From contig NZ_AZAY01000023.1 of NCBI RefSeq assembly GCF_001021165.1, positions 119,205-183,204 of the forward strand: a stretch of 64,000 bases of DNA. Reading direction: 5' to 3'. Below, in pieces: positions 27,155-36,441 of this stretch (position 1 is the stretch's first letter; the number at the start of each line of letters is the position of its first letter). Origin of the DNA: Marinitoga sp. 1197. GTDB lineage: Bacteria > Thermotogota > Thermotogae > Petrotogales > Petrotogaceae. The position numbers were made by a program, and so were the translations under genes. The notes beneath the pieces are model-generated. The model was not told the origin of the DNA. It was given only the letters and a program-made list of their open reading frames with translations, and ran no database searches.

Positions 27155-27553
27155 ATGCTGGAAAAATTTTCTATCAATACCTCAAGAAGAGCTGAATTAA
27201 TAGATATTACACACATTATTCGTGATTTTGTGAAGAAAAGTAAAATAAATGAAGGAATAGCTGTGATTTTTGTACCTCATACAACGGCGGGGATAACTAT
27301 TAATGAAAATGCAGACCCTTCGGTGAAGAAAGATATGGATTTGTTTTTGAATAAGTTGATACCTTCTGAAGATTATTTTACACATATGGAAGGCAACTCT
27401 GATTCTCATATAAAATCAACATTAGTAGGACCATCATTAAGTGTAATAATTGAAAATAATAATATATTATTAGGAACATGGCAGGGAATATATTTTTATG
27501 AATTTGATGGGCCAAGGCACAGAAGCTTTTATATTAAAATAATTAAAGGCTAA
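27155..27553 (+). CDS. YjbQ/UPF0047 family protein
   Basis: 132 residues with the family blocks PHTTAGITINENADPSVKKD, EGNSDSHIKSTLVGPS and LGTWQGIYFYEFDGPRHR. YjbQ proteins have been linked to a side thiamine-phosphate synthase activity; the true role is unclear. ATG 27155 follows a GGGGTGGAG SD site, whereas the ATG at 27140 overlaps the minE stop. A second member is encoded at 41519. Ends in a terminator. Confidence 0.9.
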   Translation: MLEKFSINTSRRAELIDITHIIRDFVKKSKINEGIAVIFVPHTTAGITINENADPSVKKDMDLFLNKLIPSEDYFTHMEGNSDSHIKSTLVGPSLSVIIENNNILLGTWQGIYFYEFDGPRHRSFYIKIIKG

Positions 27554-27577
27554 GCGGGAATTCCCGCTTTTTTTAAT
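27552..27577 (+). terminator. Intrinsic terminator after yjbQ
   Basis: Palindrome AAGCGGGAATTCCCGCTT (27552-27569) followed by a T-run; closes the minD-minE-yjbQ unit. Confidence 0.85.
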
Positions 27578-27581
27578 TGAA

Positions 27582-27610
27582 TTGATTTTCTTAATTTATT
27601 GAGGTATAAT
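27582..27610 (+). promoter_or_regulatory. Promoter upstream of the cNMP-binding-like genes
   Basis: TTGATT (27582-27587), 17-base spacer, TATAAT (27605-27610), directly after the yjbQ terminator. Confidence 0.7.
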
Positions 27611-27628
27611 TTAATATGGGGTGGGCAT

Positions 27629-27901
27629 ATGGAAAAAATAAAATTCATAGAGGAAAAAGTGATTCAAGAAGAAAATGAATATCCTATAGGATTAATAGTA
27701 TTAAAAAAAGGTGATTTATTATGTCAATCATATTTTTGTGATTATCGGAAAATATACATAAATAAAGGTATATTTTCAGAAGAATTTTTATTTCAATTAA
27801 AAAACAATGAATTTTTAAAAAATATAAATGAGTTTTTTTCTAAAATTATTTCTTATAAAATAGCTACATTAAGGCCAGATGGGATATTGCATTTTAGATA
27901 A
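27629..27901 (+). CDS. Small protein related to both ends of the following cNMP-binding-like protein
   Basis: 90 residues from ATG 27629 after GGGGTGGG. Its middle (GLIVLKKGDLLCQSYFCDY, then GIFSEE) parallels the N-terminal part of the next gene (LILLKEGKLETFSTFCNY, GIFGAE), and its last residues IATLRPDGILHF parallel the last residues of that protein (IATLRADGTLKF). So it looks like a shortened paralogue made of the first half-domain and the C-terminal tail. No catalytic motif; possibly a partner or decoy of the large protein. Confidence 0.6.
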   Translation: MEKIKFIEEKVIQEENEYPIGLIVLKKGDLLCQSYFCDYRKIYINKGIFSEEFLFQLKNNEFLKNINEFFSKIISYKIATLRPDGILHFR

Positions 27902-27921
27902 ATAAAATTGGAAGTGATTAT

Positions 27922-29190
27922 ATGAAAGAAATTTTATATGCTCCTGAAATAATACTTGTTAATGAGGGAGAAATAGTTAATGAATTAATATTATTAAAAG
28001 AAGGAAAATTAGAAACATTTTCCACTTTTTGTAACTATTCTTCAATAGAAAATAATGGAATATTTGGTGCTGAAATTATAATTCCTGGCACCAAATCTTT
28101 TGAAACAATAAGAATTATTGAAAATAGTAGAGTTGTTTTAATTGAAAAGGAATTATCAGAAAAATTTTTACTTTCTAACTCAAATTTAATTATTCATTTA
28201 ATAAAAAAATATATTTTGAAGATTATAGCTTTAAACAATAAAATTTATGGAGCATTTAAGAGTAATAAAGAGAATATAGTAGATAAAAATCTTACAAAAT
28301 CAGAATTATCAAAAAAATATTTAAAAATAACAAGAAGAAAGATATTTCATCATATTAATGACGAACAATTTCAAATATATATTAAAGCAAGAAAGTTATT
28401 TAATAGTGGCAAGATAAAAGAATCTTTAAATGAATTCAAAAGAGTACAATATAGAAGGTTTGACATATATTTTCAAGCTGAAATAGAAATATGGAAATAT
28501 TTATGTATGATTTTAATATCTCCAGATAAAAAATATTATTTAGAAAAAACATTAAAAGAAAAATATCCGTTTATTAGAGAATTATTTTCTTTTATGGTTT
28601 TTGAAAGTATCATAACAAATTCTCCATTAACAAAACCTCTTATTACATATTTAAAAAGTGGTTATTTAATTCCATCAAATACTGTATTGTTTTACGAAGG
28701 AGAAGAAGGAGATTGGGCTTTTATGATATTAACAGGAAATGTAAGGATTTCTAAGTTTAATTATAATAACGAAAAATTGTTGGCGATTTTATCAAATGAA
28801 GAAGTAGTAGGAGAAATAGCATGTTTTAAAGATATTCAAAGAACCGCAACGGTATTTACTTCTACTCCTTTACAATTAATAATTATTGAAAAAAATAATC
28901 TGGATGAGTTGGTTCTCTCGAACCCTGGGTTTGGATTGAAAATATTGAAAAATTTGATAAAACGTTTAGATTTTGAAAGATATTTCCTTTCTCCATTATC
29001 TTTTGAAGAAAAGTTAAACTTTATGATAAAAAAATATGGTAAAAATACATTGAATAAATCTCAGTTGAAAATAGAAGAGATTAGGGAATTGTTTAGAATT
29101 TCTGATAAAAAAGACAATGAATTAATAGAATATTTATTTAAATCTAATATTGCAACATTAAGAGCAGATGGTACTTTAAAGTTTTTATAG
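27922..29190 (+). CDS. Cyclic-nucleotide-binding-domain (Crp-like) protein
   Basis: 422 residues. A degenerate cNMP-binding fold spans about 1-110; a helical middle follows; a better conserved cNMP-binding domain lies at about 245-345 (FYEGEEGDWAFMILTGNVRI, GEIACFKDIQRTATVFTSTP, with the phosphate-cassette GE-x-A...R-T-A). The tail (KIEEIRELFRISDKKDNELI) may form a helix-turn-helix like Crp. Likely a signal-responsive regulator; ligand unknown. Shares a promoter with the small paralogue in front and precedes the glycosyltransferase cluster by 11 bases. Confidence 0.78.
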   Translation: MKEILYAPEIILVNEGEIVNELILLKEGKLETFSTFCNYSSIENNGIFGAEIIIPGTKSFETIRIIENSRVVLIEKELSEKFLLSNSNLIIHLIKKYILKIIALNNKIYGAFKSNKENIVDKNLTKSELSKKYLKITRRKIFHHINDEQFQIYIKARKLFNSGKIKESLNEFKRVQYRRFDIYFQAEIEIWKYLCMILISPDKKYYLEKTLKEKYPFIRELFSFMVFESIITNSPLTKPLITYLKSGYLIPSNTVLFYEGEEGDWAFMILTGNVRISKFNYNNEKLLAILSNEEVVGEIACFKDIQRTATVFTSTPLQLIIIEKNNLDELVLSNPGFGLKILKNLIKRLDFERYFLSPLSFEEKLNFMIKKYGKNTLNKSQLKIEEIRELFRISDKKDNELIEYLFKSNIATLRADGTLKFL

Positions 29191-29201
29191 GAGGGAATAA
29201 T

Positions 29202-30206
29202 TTGAAAATATTATTATATTCTGAAAGTAAAAGCTTATTTAAAAAATCAGGTGTTGGTAAAGCATTAGAACATCAGATTGAAGCATTAAAATTAGCTGGG
29301 GTTGAATTTACTTTAAATCCTAAAGATTACTATGATATAGCTCATATTAACACTATAGGTCCTTTAAGTGAGAGAATATTAGATGAGTCAAAAAAAAATA
29401 AAAAAGTGGTAATAGTTCACACACACACAACTTATGAAGATTTTAAGAATAGCTTTATGTTTAGCAATCTTTTTGCACCTTTTATAAAAAAAAGACTTAT
29501 TAAGATGTATTCAAAAGCAGATTTATTAATTTCACCGTCAGAATATACAAAAGAATTAATTTTATCTTATGGAATAAAAAACAAAGTTATGGTTGTTTCA
29601 AACGGTGTTGATATAAAGAAATTTAATTGTAAAAATTATAATGGTGAAAAGTTTAGAAAATATTTTAATATAAAGAAACCATTAATAATATCGGTGGGAT
29701 TACCTTTTGAAAGAAAAGGAATTTTAGATTTTCATAGATTAGCTAAGACACTTCCACAATATGATTTTGTATGGTTGGGAGCTAAAATGAATATAATTCC
29801 TAAAAAAATAAGAAAGATATTAAAACAAGAATTAAAAAATTTAAAATTTCCAGGATATGTGGAGGAGGAATTATTATTAGCAGCTTTTTGTGAAGCTAAG
29901 CTTTTTTTATTTCCAAGTTATGAAGAAAATGAAGGTATTGTTGTATTAGAAGCATTAGCTTCACAAACACCTTTAATAATAAGAGATATTCCAGTATATA
30001 AAAATTGGTTGATTCATAAAAAAAATTGTTTAAAATCAAGGACTTTTGATGATTTTATAAAAAATATAGATCTGATAATAAATAAAAAGATAGATGTGAA
30101 AGCAATGATAGATAATGGAAGAAAAGTTGCGATTGAAAGAGATTTAAAAAATATTGGAATTAAATTGAAAAAAATATATGGTGATATTTATGAAAAAAGA
30201 GTATAA
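29202..30206 (+). CDS. Glycosyltransferase family 4 protein
   Basis: 334 residues, GT-B fold. Starts at TTG 29202 with AGGAGGG ten bases before; no ATG is available. Motifs: GVGKALEHQIEALKLAG, HTHTTYEDF, LLISPSEYTKELIL, NGVDIKKF, and the C-terminal EENEGIVVLEALASQTPLI (the EX7E nucleotide-sugar site). A retaining transferase for a glycolipid or glycan; it is in one run with a flippase-like membrane protein and a second GT4, so probably one envelope glycolipid pathway. Confidence 0.88.
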   Translation: MKILLYSESKSLFKKSGVGKALEHQIEALKLAGVEFTLNPKDYYDIAHINTIGPLSERILDESKKNKKVVIVHTHTTYEDFKNSFMFSNLFAPFIKKRLIKMYSKADLLISPSEYTKELILSYGIKNKVMVVSNGVDIKKFNCKNYNGEKFRKYFNIKKPLIISVGLPFERKGILDFHRLAKTLPQYDFVWLGAKMNIIPKKIRKILKQELKNLKFPGYVEEELLLAAFCEAKLFLFPSYEENEGIVVLEALASQTPLIIRDIPVYKNWLIHKKNCLKSRTFDDFIKNIDLIINKKIDVKAMIDNGRKVAIERDLKNIGIKLKKIYGDIYEKRV

Positions 30207-31194
30207 GAATGCAATAGGAGTTATTTCCTCTATTATTATAGGGATATTTGTTATAGTATTTATTGAAAATTTTTATAAAACAAATATTTTGAAAGAAATA
30301 CAAAGAATAAATTTAAATGATATTATTATAGTTTTTTTTATATATTTTATGGGATACATAGTTGATTCTATTAGATATTCAATAATTATAAAGCAATTTG
30401 GAGGAAAAATAAATTTTTTTTCCTTATTTTATAACAATGTAATGGGATTATTTTTTTCTTCAATAACACCTTTTGCAGCTGGAGGACAGCCATATCAAAT
30501 TTATCATTTAAATAAACATGGGTTGGATATAGAACATTCTACTAATATAGTTGTTTCCCGATTCATTACAGCAATGTTTTTGAATTTGATAATAGCTTTT
30601 ATATCTTATAAAAAAGTTATAAGTTCTCTTAATGGTACAGGTGTTGAATCGGCATTAATTAATCTGGGGCTATTTATTTCTTCATTAATAACTATTATAA
30701 TTTTGGTGGTTTTTATAAACTCTGATATTATAATGCAAATCTTAAACTTTTTAAAATTTAAAAAAATTAATAAACTGAAAAATAAATATATAAAATGGTC
30801 AAATAATTTGAAAAAAAGTATAGCCTTTCTCTGGAATGAAAAAACACACATAATGTTTTTAGATATTTTTTTAAACTTGTTTGTTTTATCTTTACAGGCT
30901 TATTCTCTTTTTTATTTATTTGTAAAATATGCGAATTTGAGTAATAATATTGATAATTTTTTTATTGTATTTGGTAGTATGATGTTATTGAACATGGTGG
31001 TATACTATATACCTACACCTGGTGCCAGTGGAACAATCGAAGCATCATATCAGTTAATTTTCTCTTCCATATTAAAAATTCAAAACGGAGTATTTTTAGC
31101 TATAATAGGGTGGAGATTTGCAACATATTATATGCAAATAATATTAGGAATTATGATGCGAGTTTTTGTTAAAGCGTTTTTAAAAGATGTCTGA
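30190..31194 (+). CDS. Flippase-like membrane protein (LPG synthase TM / UPF0104 family)
   Basis: 334 residues with about eight hydrophobic helices. Family motifs: RYSIIIKQFGGKINFFSLF, the SSITPFAAGGQPYQIYHL block and PTPGASGTIEASYQLIFS near the end, as in the membrane domain of lysylphosphatidylglycerol synthases and AglD/YbhN proteins. It lacks the soluble aminoacyl-transferase part. ATG 30190 has GGTGA seven bases before it and overlaps the upstream glycosyltransferase gene. May move a glycolipid across the membrane for the neighbouring transferases. Confidence 0.85.
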   Translation: MKKEYKNAIGVISSIIIGIFVIVFIENFYKTNILKEIQRINLNDIIIVFFIYFMGYIVDSIRYSIIIKQFGGKINFFSLFYNNVMGLFFSSITPFAAGGQPYQIYHLNKHGLDIEHSTNIVVSRFITAMFLNLIIAFISYKKVISSLNGTGVESALINLGLFISSLITIIILVVFINSDIIMQILNFLKFKKINKLKNKYIKWSNNLKKSIAFLWNEKTHIMFLDIFLNLFVLSLQAYSLFYLFVKYANLSNNIDNFFIVFGSMMLLNMVVYYIPTPGASGTIEASYQLIFSSILKIQNGVFLAIIGWRFATYYMQIILGIMMRVFVKAFLKDV

Positions 31195-31221
31195 TAAAAT
31201 TGAATATAAGGAGTGGAATAA

Positions 31222-32367
31222 ATGAATATAGGAATATTTTCAGATGTGTATTTTCCACAAAAAAATGGAGTTTCAACAGCGGTTAAATTATATAAAGAAG
31301 AAATGGAAAAATTGGGACATAATGTATATTTATTTGTACCAAGGTATTCAAGAAGTCATAAAAGGAATGAAAAGAATGTATTTGAATTTCCTGCTATAAA
31401 ATTTTTATTTGAAAAAGAGCAAAGAATTGCATTGCCTATATCTACAGATATTTTTAAAATTAAGGATTTAAATTTAGATATAATACATTCTCAGGACCCC
31501 TTTTCTATGGGGATTTTTGCGGAATTTTTGTCAAAATTATTGAAGATAAAACATGTAGGTACACATCATACGATGTATGAATATTATAGAAATTATTTAC
31601 CTTTAATTATTAGACCAACGTTAAAACAAACTCAAAGAATGATAAAAAATTGGTGTTTAAAATTGGATAAAGTCATATCTCCGACAAAAAATATAAAAGA
31701 TCTTCTTGTTAGCTACGGAGTACCAGATGATCATATTATTGTAATTCCAACTGGGATAGACACAAAAAAATTTAATGAAGAAGTAAAGTGGAATATCAGG
31801 GAAGAATTTGGTATTTTGCCAGAAGAAAAAATATTATTATTTGTTGGAAGATTAGGGCCAGAAAAGAATATAGATTTTTTAATAAGAGTATTTCACAAGG
31901 TGTTTCATGAAGAAAGAAATATAAGATTTGTTATTATTGGAGACGGTATAGAGAGAAATAAATTAGAAGAATTAGTTATAGATTTAGATTTACATGAAAA
32001 TGTAATATTTGCTGGAGGGCAACCAAGAGAAAAAGTATTAGATGCATATAAGCAGGCAGAATTATTTATTTTTGCTTCATATACAGAAACACAGGGACTT
32101 GTGGTATTAGAATCAATGGCAGCTGGAACTCCAGTTGTTGCTTTAGGGAAAATGGGAGTATATGATCTTTTAAATCATGAAAATGCTGGTGGCATTATGC
32201 TAACCGAATTAAATGAAGATGAATTTGTCCATGAAATTTTAAATGTAATTAGAAATAAGGAATTATACAATATATTGTCTAAAAATGCGATAAATTTTGT
32301 AAATGAGAATTATTCAATAGAAGTTTCTGTAAAAAAAATAATAGAAGTATATAAGAATCTTCTATAA
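31222..32367 (+). CDS. Glycosyltransferase family 4 (diacylglycerol glucosyltransferase-like)
   Basis: 381 residues. N-terminal FSDVYFPQKNGVSTAVKLY, THHTMYEYY, SPTKNIKDLL and IPTGIDTKKF; C-terminal LFVGRLGPEKNIDFLIRVF and the EX7E site in ETQGLVVLESMAAGTPVV. The GVSTAV start and HTMYEYY motif are typical for glycosyltransferases that glycosylate diacylglycerol (Thermotoga, Mycoplasma, plants-type MGDG/GlcDAG), hence a membrane glycolipid enzyme is likely. Own SD site AAGGAG. Confidence 0.87.
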   Translation: MNIGIFSDVYFPQKNGVSTAVKLYKEEMEKLGHNVYLFVPRYSRSHKRNEKNVFEFPAIKFLFEKEQRIALPISTDIFKIKDLNLDIIHSQDPFSMGIFAEFLSKLLKIKHVGTHHTMYEYYRNYLPLIIRPTLKQTQRMIKNWCLKLDKVISPTKNIKDLLVSYGVPDDHIIVIPTGIDTKKFNEEVKWNIREEFGILPEEKILLFVGRLGPEKNIDFLIRVFHKVFHEERNIRFVIIGDGIERNKLEELVIDLDLHENVIFAGGQPREKVLDAYKQAELFIFASYTETQGLVVLESMAAGTPVVALGKMGVYDLLNHENAGGIMLTELNEDEFVHEILNVIRNKELYNILSKNAINFVNENYSIEVSVKKIIEVYKNLL

Positions 32368-32369
32368 TA

Positions 32370-32398
32370 TTGACAAAAAATAATTTTTATGATAAAAT
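32370..32398 (+). promoter_or_regulatory. tRNA-Val promoter
   Basis: Consensus TTGACA (32370-32375), 17-base spacer, TAAAAT (32393-32398), about 12 bases before the tRNA. Confidence 0.85.
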
Positions 32399-32410
32399 AT
32401 CTCAGGTAGT

Positions 32411-32485
32411 GGGTGCTTAGCTCAGTGGGAGAGCGCTTCCTTGACGCGGAAGAGGTCGCAGGTTCAATCCCTGCAGCACCCACCA
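32411..32485 (+). tRNA. tRNA-Val (anticodon GAC)
   Basis: 75 bases including encoded CCA. Acceptor GGGTGCT pairs with AGCACCC; D arm TTAGCTCAGTGGGAGAGC; anticodon stem CTTCC/GGAAG around loop TTGACGC (GAC, valine); T arm GCAGG-TTCAATC-CCTGC. All stems are fully paired. Confidence 0.97.
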
Positions 32486-32507
32486 TTTTTTATTGAGGAG
32501 AGAAAAA

Positions 32508-33641
32508 ATGGATATTTTATTTTTTTCTATAGTTTTTTCAATGATATTTCAATTAATGGGTAAATATTTAAATCTATATAGAACTTTTATTAGTAAAAAA
32601 AATATTTTAAACACAGTTGGTAATAATTTAAAAATATCTATCATTATACCTACTTTTAACGAAGAAAAAGTTATAAAAAAAAATATTGAAAGTCTTGAAA
32701 AAAATACGTATAAAAATTTTGAAATTATAGTATTAGATGATAATTCTAAAGATAGTACGTATAAAATACTTCAAGAATTAGAGAAAAAATATAGTAATTT
32801 GAAAATTTTTAAAAAAATAGGGAAAAAGGGAAAACCGCAGTCTATTAATGAGGCATATAAATATATATCTGGAGATATCGTATTATTTTTAGATGCGGAT
32901 ACAATTGTAGATGAAGATTTTTTAGAAGAACATGTAAAATATTTTTATAATAATAAAATAAATATGATATATGTGGATTTTGAAGCATATAATCATAAAG
33001 AAAAAATAATATATGATTATCAGGAAATATATTTTGAATTCAGCAGAAATATTTTATATTCAAATTTGTTTTCAAAAGCTGTTTTTATGGGAAATGGTGT
33101 TTTTATAAGGAAAGTAATATTGGATAAAGTTCTCCCACTTGACGAAGAAACGTTAGTGGATGATGTTCATCTGGCAATAAAGTTAAATCAAATGAAAATT
33201 AATCAAATTTTTGTTATATCTCCAAAAACAAAAATACAATATGTAACTAATTTTAAAGATTTATTTTATCAACATAAAAGATGGTATATTGGCGGTATTG
33301 AAGAACTAATAAAAGCATTAAAATATAAAGATTTTAATATTATATTTATAAATATATTGGTAGGAATGTTATTATTTTTTCCTCTAATATCAATTTTGGT
33401 ATTTTTAAAAAATATAAAATTAGGTTTTTATTTATTAAAAAATTTTATTGTAATTATATGGGGAATAAGTTTAGGAAGTGCATTTTTATCATTTAAAAAA
33501 AATAATAATATTATTAGACTTATCATCAATATTTTTATCACAACACCATTTATGCTTATTTTCGAATACATAGTTTTATTAAATTCATTTTTAAACCTAT
33601 TTAAAAAAGAAAAAAAATGGTATAAAGTGGAAAGGGAATAA
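32508..33641 (+). CDS. Glycosyltransferase family 2 membrane protein
   Basis: 377 residues, GT-A fold processive-type transferase. IIIPTFNEEKVIKKNIESLE, VLDDNSKDSTY, FLDADTIVDEDF (the DxD site), VDDVHLAIKL (acceptor Asp region) and QHKRWYIGG (QxxRW). One N-terminal helix and about three C-terminal hydrophobic helices place it in the membrane, as in cellulose/hyaluronan/poly-GlcNAc synthase-like enzymes. ATG 32508 is seven bases after GAGGAG, close behind the tRNA, so it may be read from the tRNA promoter. Sugar unknown. Confidence 0.88.
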   Translation: MDILFFSIVFSMIFQLMGKYLNLYRTFISKKNILNTVGNNLKISIIIPTFNEEKVIKKNIESLEKNTYKNFEIIVLDDNSKDSTYKILQELEKKYSNLKIFKKIGKKGKPQSINEAYKYISGDIVLFLDADTIVDEDFLEEHVKYFYNNKINMIYVDFEAYNHKEKIIYDYQEIYFEFSRNILYSNLFSKAVFMGNGVFIRKVILDKVLPLDEETLVDDVHLAIKLNQMKINQIFVISPKTKIQYVTNFKDLFYQHKRWYIGGIEELIKALKYKDFNIIFINILVGMLLFFPLISILVFLKNIKLGFYLLKNFIVIIWGISLGSAFLSFKKNNNIIRLIINIFITTPFMLIFEYIVLLNSFLNLFKKEKKWYKVERE

Positions 33642-33643
33642 TA

Positions 33644-33669
33644 AAAAACGGCCAGATTTGGCCGTTTTT
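33644..33669. terminator. Bidirectional terminator between convergent genes
   Basis: 11-bp perfect stem AAAAACGGCCA / TGGCCGTTTTT with loop GATT. It overlaps the stop codon of the minus-strand gene at 33668. Confidence 0.9.
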
Positions 33670-34180
33670 ATGTTCTTGAAATTTTTCCAAAATTAGTAGC
33701 TTTTACTATCCCTGCTCCTATTAAAAATATTAAAACATATAAAAACTCATCGAAGTTATTTTTGAAATTAAGCCAAAATGGAATTTTATTCACCAATAAA
33801 ACCAGCGCTATAGAAAAGGAAAAACCTTCTAAACCACGTAATAAAATCCTTTTCATTAAAAATTTATAAAAATATGTTTCTCTTGTATAGCCAAATGAAA
33901 GAATCATTGATCTAAATCTGCTATCAAATTTATCCTTTGCAGTCAAATAGGATCTTACATAAAATAAAATCAAAATTATAAATAGCAAAAAATTGGCAAA
34001 TTTTATATATTCTATGCTTAATATTTTCACAAATAGTATCAATGCTATGAAATTATAAATATTCATTAGTTCAAATATATAAGGGAATTTTTTATTTGTA
34101 ATAATATAATATTGAGCTATAAAAAATGCTAAAAAAGAAGCTATAAAACATTCAAATATCAAATACCAAAGATAAAACAT
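33668..34180 (-). CDS. Polytopic membrane protein, unknown function
   Basis: 170 residues from ATG 34180; AAGGAAGGAG lies about ten bases upstream, inside the end of the SPFH gene. Four to five hydrophobic helices (about 8-25, 40-58, 62-80, 118-135, 145-160) with a charged loop around 85-110. Not recognised. The last gene of the rpsF-to-SPFH run; the coupling suggests a membrane partner of the SPFH/NfeD proteins, though this is only context. Confidence 0.6.
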   Translation of the reverse strand: MFYLWYLIFECFIASFLAFFIAQYYIITNKKFPYIFELMNIYNFIALILFVKILSIEYIKFANFLLFIILILFYVRSYLTAKDKFDSRFRSMILSFGYTRETYFYKFLMKRILLRGLEGFSFSIALVLLVNKIPFWLNFKNNFDEFLYVLIFLIGAGIVKATNFGKISRT

Positions 34181-34184
34181 TAAA

Positions 34185-35114
34185 TTATTTCTCCTTCCTT
34201 TCATTCTTATCAATCATATCTTCTTTAATAGATTTTGCTTCAACTAAAGTTGCTACAGATCCTAAAACGCCTATAATATCATATGGAATAAACATTTTTG
34301 ATGCCTTTCCATTTGCCATTTCTTTTAAGGCTTCTAAATATTTAACTCTTAATAAATCCTGAGTAGGTTTTCCTTCATGAATTGCATTAAACACATTGAT
34401 AATTGCATGAGCTTGACCTTCTGCTTCAACCTCGTATTTATACTTCTGAGCTTCTGCTACCCTTTTAACAGATTCTGCTTGTCCCTCAGCTTTTAAAATA
34501 GCAGATCTTTTATCCCCTTCAGCTCTTAAAATGGCGGCCTGTTTATATCCTTCGGCTTCTAAAATAGATGCCCTTTTCATTCTTTCAGCTTTCATCTGCT
34601 TGCTCATAGCCTCCATTATATCATTAGGAGGATCTATTTTTTTTATCTCTACTCTTGTAACCTTTACTCCCCATTTATCTGTTGCTTCATCTAATACTTC
34701 TCTTAATTTTGTGTTAATCATTTCTCTTGAAGTTAATGTTTGATCAAGTTCTAATTCTCCGATTACATTTCTTAAATTTGTTTGGGCTAATTTTATAGCA
34801 GCAATTTCGAAATTACTTACATTATATATAACTCTAAAAGCTTCTGTTACTTCATAATAGATCACTGCATCAACAGTAACAATAACATTATCTTTGGTAA
34901 TAACTTCCTGCGGTGGAACATCTATTACTCTTTCTCTCATATCTACTTTGATCATTCTATCTAAAAATGGAATAATAAATTGTAGTCCTGACTGAGCTTC
35001 TCTATGAAATTTACCTAATCTTTCAATTAACCCTTTTTCATATGGCCTAATAATTTTTAAACTTGTAGCTGCTAAGAAAATCACAAAAATAGTAATAATT
35101 CCCACTAAATACAT
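34185..35114 (-). CDS. SPFH/stomatin-like membrane protein (QmcA family)
   Basis: 309 residues: one N-terminal membrane helix (2-19), the SPFH domain (about 20-190: [59 protein letters not shown]) and a long Ala/Glu-rich coiled coil ([20 protein letters not shown]). Such scaffold proteins form oligomers in the membrane and work with NfeD proteins, which is encoded 14 bases upstream. GGGGGGAAACTATG places the start at 35114. Confidence 0.93.
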   Translation of the reverse strand: MYLVGIITIFVIFLAATSLKIIRPYEKGLIERLGKFHREAQSGLQFIIPFLDRMIKVDMRERVIDVPPQEVITKDNVIVTVDAVIYYEVTEAFRVIYNVSNFEIAAIKLAQTNLRNVIGELELDQTLTSREMINTKLREVLDEATDKWGVKVTRVEIKKIDPPNDIMEAMSKQMKAERMKRASILEAEGYKQAAILRAEGDKRSAILKAEGQAESVKRVAEAQKYKYEVEAEGQAHAIINVFNAIHEGKPTQDLLRVKYLEALKEMANGKASKMFIPYDIIGVLGSVATLVEAKSIKEDMIDKNERKEK

Positions 35115-35128
35115 AGTTTCCCCCCTCT

Positions 35129-35557
35129 TTACAGTATTTTCTTTACAATTAACATATTTGATTCTCTCTTTAATACTATCACTTTATCTCCTTTTTTTAC
35201 TTCACCTTCTTCAGAGTATGCGCTCCATTGTTCACTAAAGACTTTAACTATTCCAGAATTATTTTTGTCAAAATCAGAAAGAGCCAGTCCAGTTTTTCCT
35301 ATTAATTCATCTAAATGAAAATTTTTATTTTGCAAAGGATTGATCCACTTTTTTACAATTTTTCTTGAAAATAACCATAATATAGTAGAAAATATTATGA
35401 ATATAACTGAGTTAATTATTTTGTTTGAAATGAATAGTCCGAAAATGGCGGTAATAAATGAACTTAAACCAAACCAAAAGAAGAAAAAAGTTGGTGTGAT
35501 AATTTCAAGCACAATGAATATTATTCCTAATATTATCCAGAATTGCCATTCAACCAT
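35129..35557 (-). CDS. NfeD family membrane protein (short form)
   Basis: 142 residues with three hydrophobic helices in the first ~65 residues ([20 protein letters not shown]) and a C-terminal OB-fold ([20 protein letters not shown], then [18 protein letters not shown]), the NfeD1b layout without the serine-protease part. It typically sits next to an SPFH gene, as here, and is thought to join it in membrane organisation or quality control. Confidence 0.9.
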   Translation of the reverse strand: MVEWQFWIILGIIFIVLEIITPTFFFFWFGLSSFITAIFGLFISNKIINSVIFIIFSTILWLFSRKIVKKWINPLQNKNFHLDELIGKTGLALSDFDKNNSGIVKVFSEQWSAYSEEGEVKKGDKVIVLKRESNMLIVKKIL

Positions 35558-35583
35558 AATCCCTCCCCCTTTTTTGTGTGAAA

Positions 35584-36426
35584 TTATATAATAGAAATTT
35601 CTTCTGGATGAACTATAAAAACTTTAATATCTTTAAACTCTTCAGATAATTCTGTTTTAACTTTATTTATTAATCTATTATATCTGCTAGAAACGTGGTA
35701 TAATATAACTCTTTTTGGGTGTATGAAATTCAGTAATTCTTTTATTTCATTTAAAGATGTATGATTTCTAATTTTTCTATCTGACTCTTTTATAAAAGTA
35801 CATTCATGAACTAAAGTATCTGAATCACCAATAATATCTGGTGAAATAGGCAAAGAATCCCCACTAATTGTTAAAATTTTTTTTATGTAATTTCCCAGTA
35901 TATGATCTTTTCCGAATTTATCTATTAATTCCTTTATATTTTCCCCGCTTAAATTGGAATAAATGGATTTTAATTTTTTTCTTTTTTCTAATATTTGAAA
36001 ACCTAATGATTTTTCTCCGGGTGTATGGCGTGTTTTAAAAGCTTTTAAAAATCTATTATTTTTTAGTTCTACAACATCTCCATGTTCTAAAGGTTTTGTG
36101 ATTAGTTTAAATCGTAGATATTTATTCATACTTTTTATGAAATTTAAATATTCTTCAATATTTTTTGAGCCTTTTGGATAATATATTTCAAGATTTTTTT
36201 CACGGCTTCCCATTGCATTATTACGGGTATTTATGAATCCCCATAAACCGGCTATATGATCAACATGAGAATGTGAAATAAAAATTTTTTCTATGCTATA
36301 AATCTTGTTTCCCAATGATGCGCTTATACCTTCTCCGACATCGAATAACAATCTATCTGGTTTATAGTAAATCCATGTGCTGTATAAAGCTTTTGAACGA
36401 ATTATAAATTCCAAAATATTCACCAT
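35584..36426 (-). CDS. rnz: Ribonuclease Z (tRNase Z), Thermotoga type
   Basis: Endonuclease that trims tRNA 3' trailers; metallo-beta-lactamase fold. 280 residues, the same length as the Thermotoga maritima enzyme, with the same opening (SKALYSTWIYY...LLFDVGEG). Zinc site HSHVDHIAG near residue 53, ISGDSLP, VHECTF and the final LYHVSSRY. The Thermotoga-type enzymes lack the long flexible arm and can cut after an encoded CCA, in line with the CCA-encoded tRNA-Val here. Start at ATG 36426 or the adjoining GTG. Confidence 0.92.
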   Translation of the reverse strand: MVNILEFIIRSKALYSTWIYYKPDRLLFDVGEGISASLGNKIYSIEKIFISHSHVDHIAGLWGFINTRNNAMGSREKNLEIYYPKGSKNIEEYLNFIKSMNKYLRFKLITKPLEHGDVVELKNNRFLKAFKTRHTPGEKSLGFQILEKRKKLKSIYSNLSGENIKELIDKFGKDHILGNYIKKILTISGDSLPISPDIIGDSDTLVHECTFIKESDRKIRNHTSLNEIKELLNFIHPKRVILYHVSSRYNRLINKVKTELSEEFKDIKVFIVHPEEISII

Positions 36427-36441
36427 CCATTATTTAAATCA

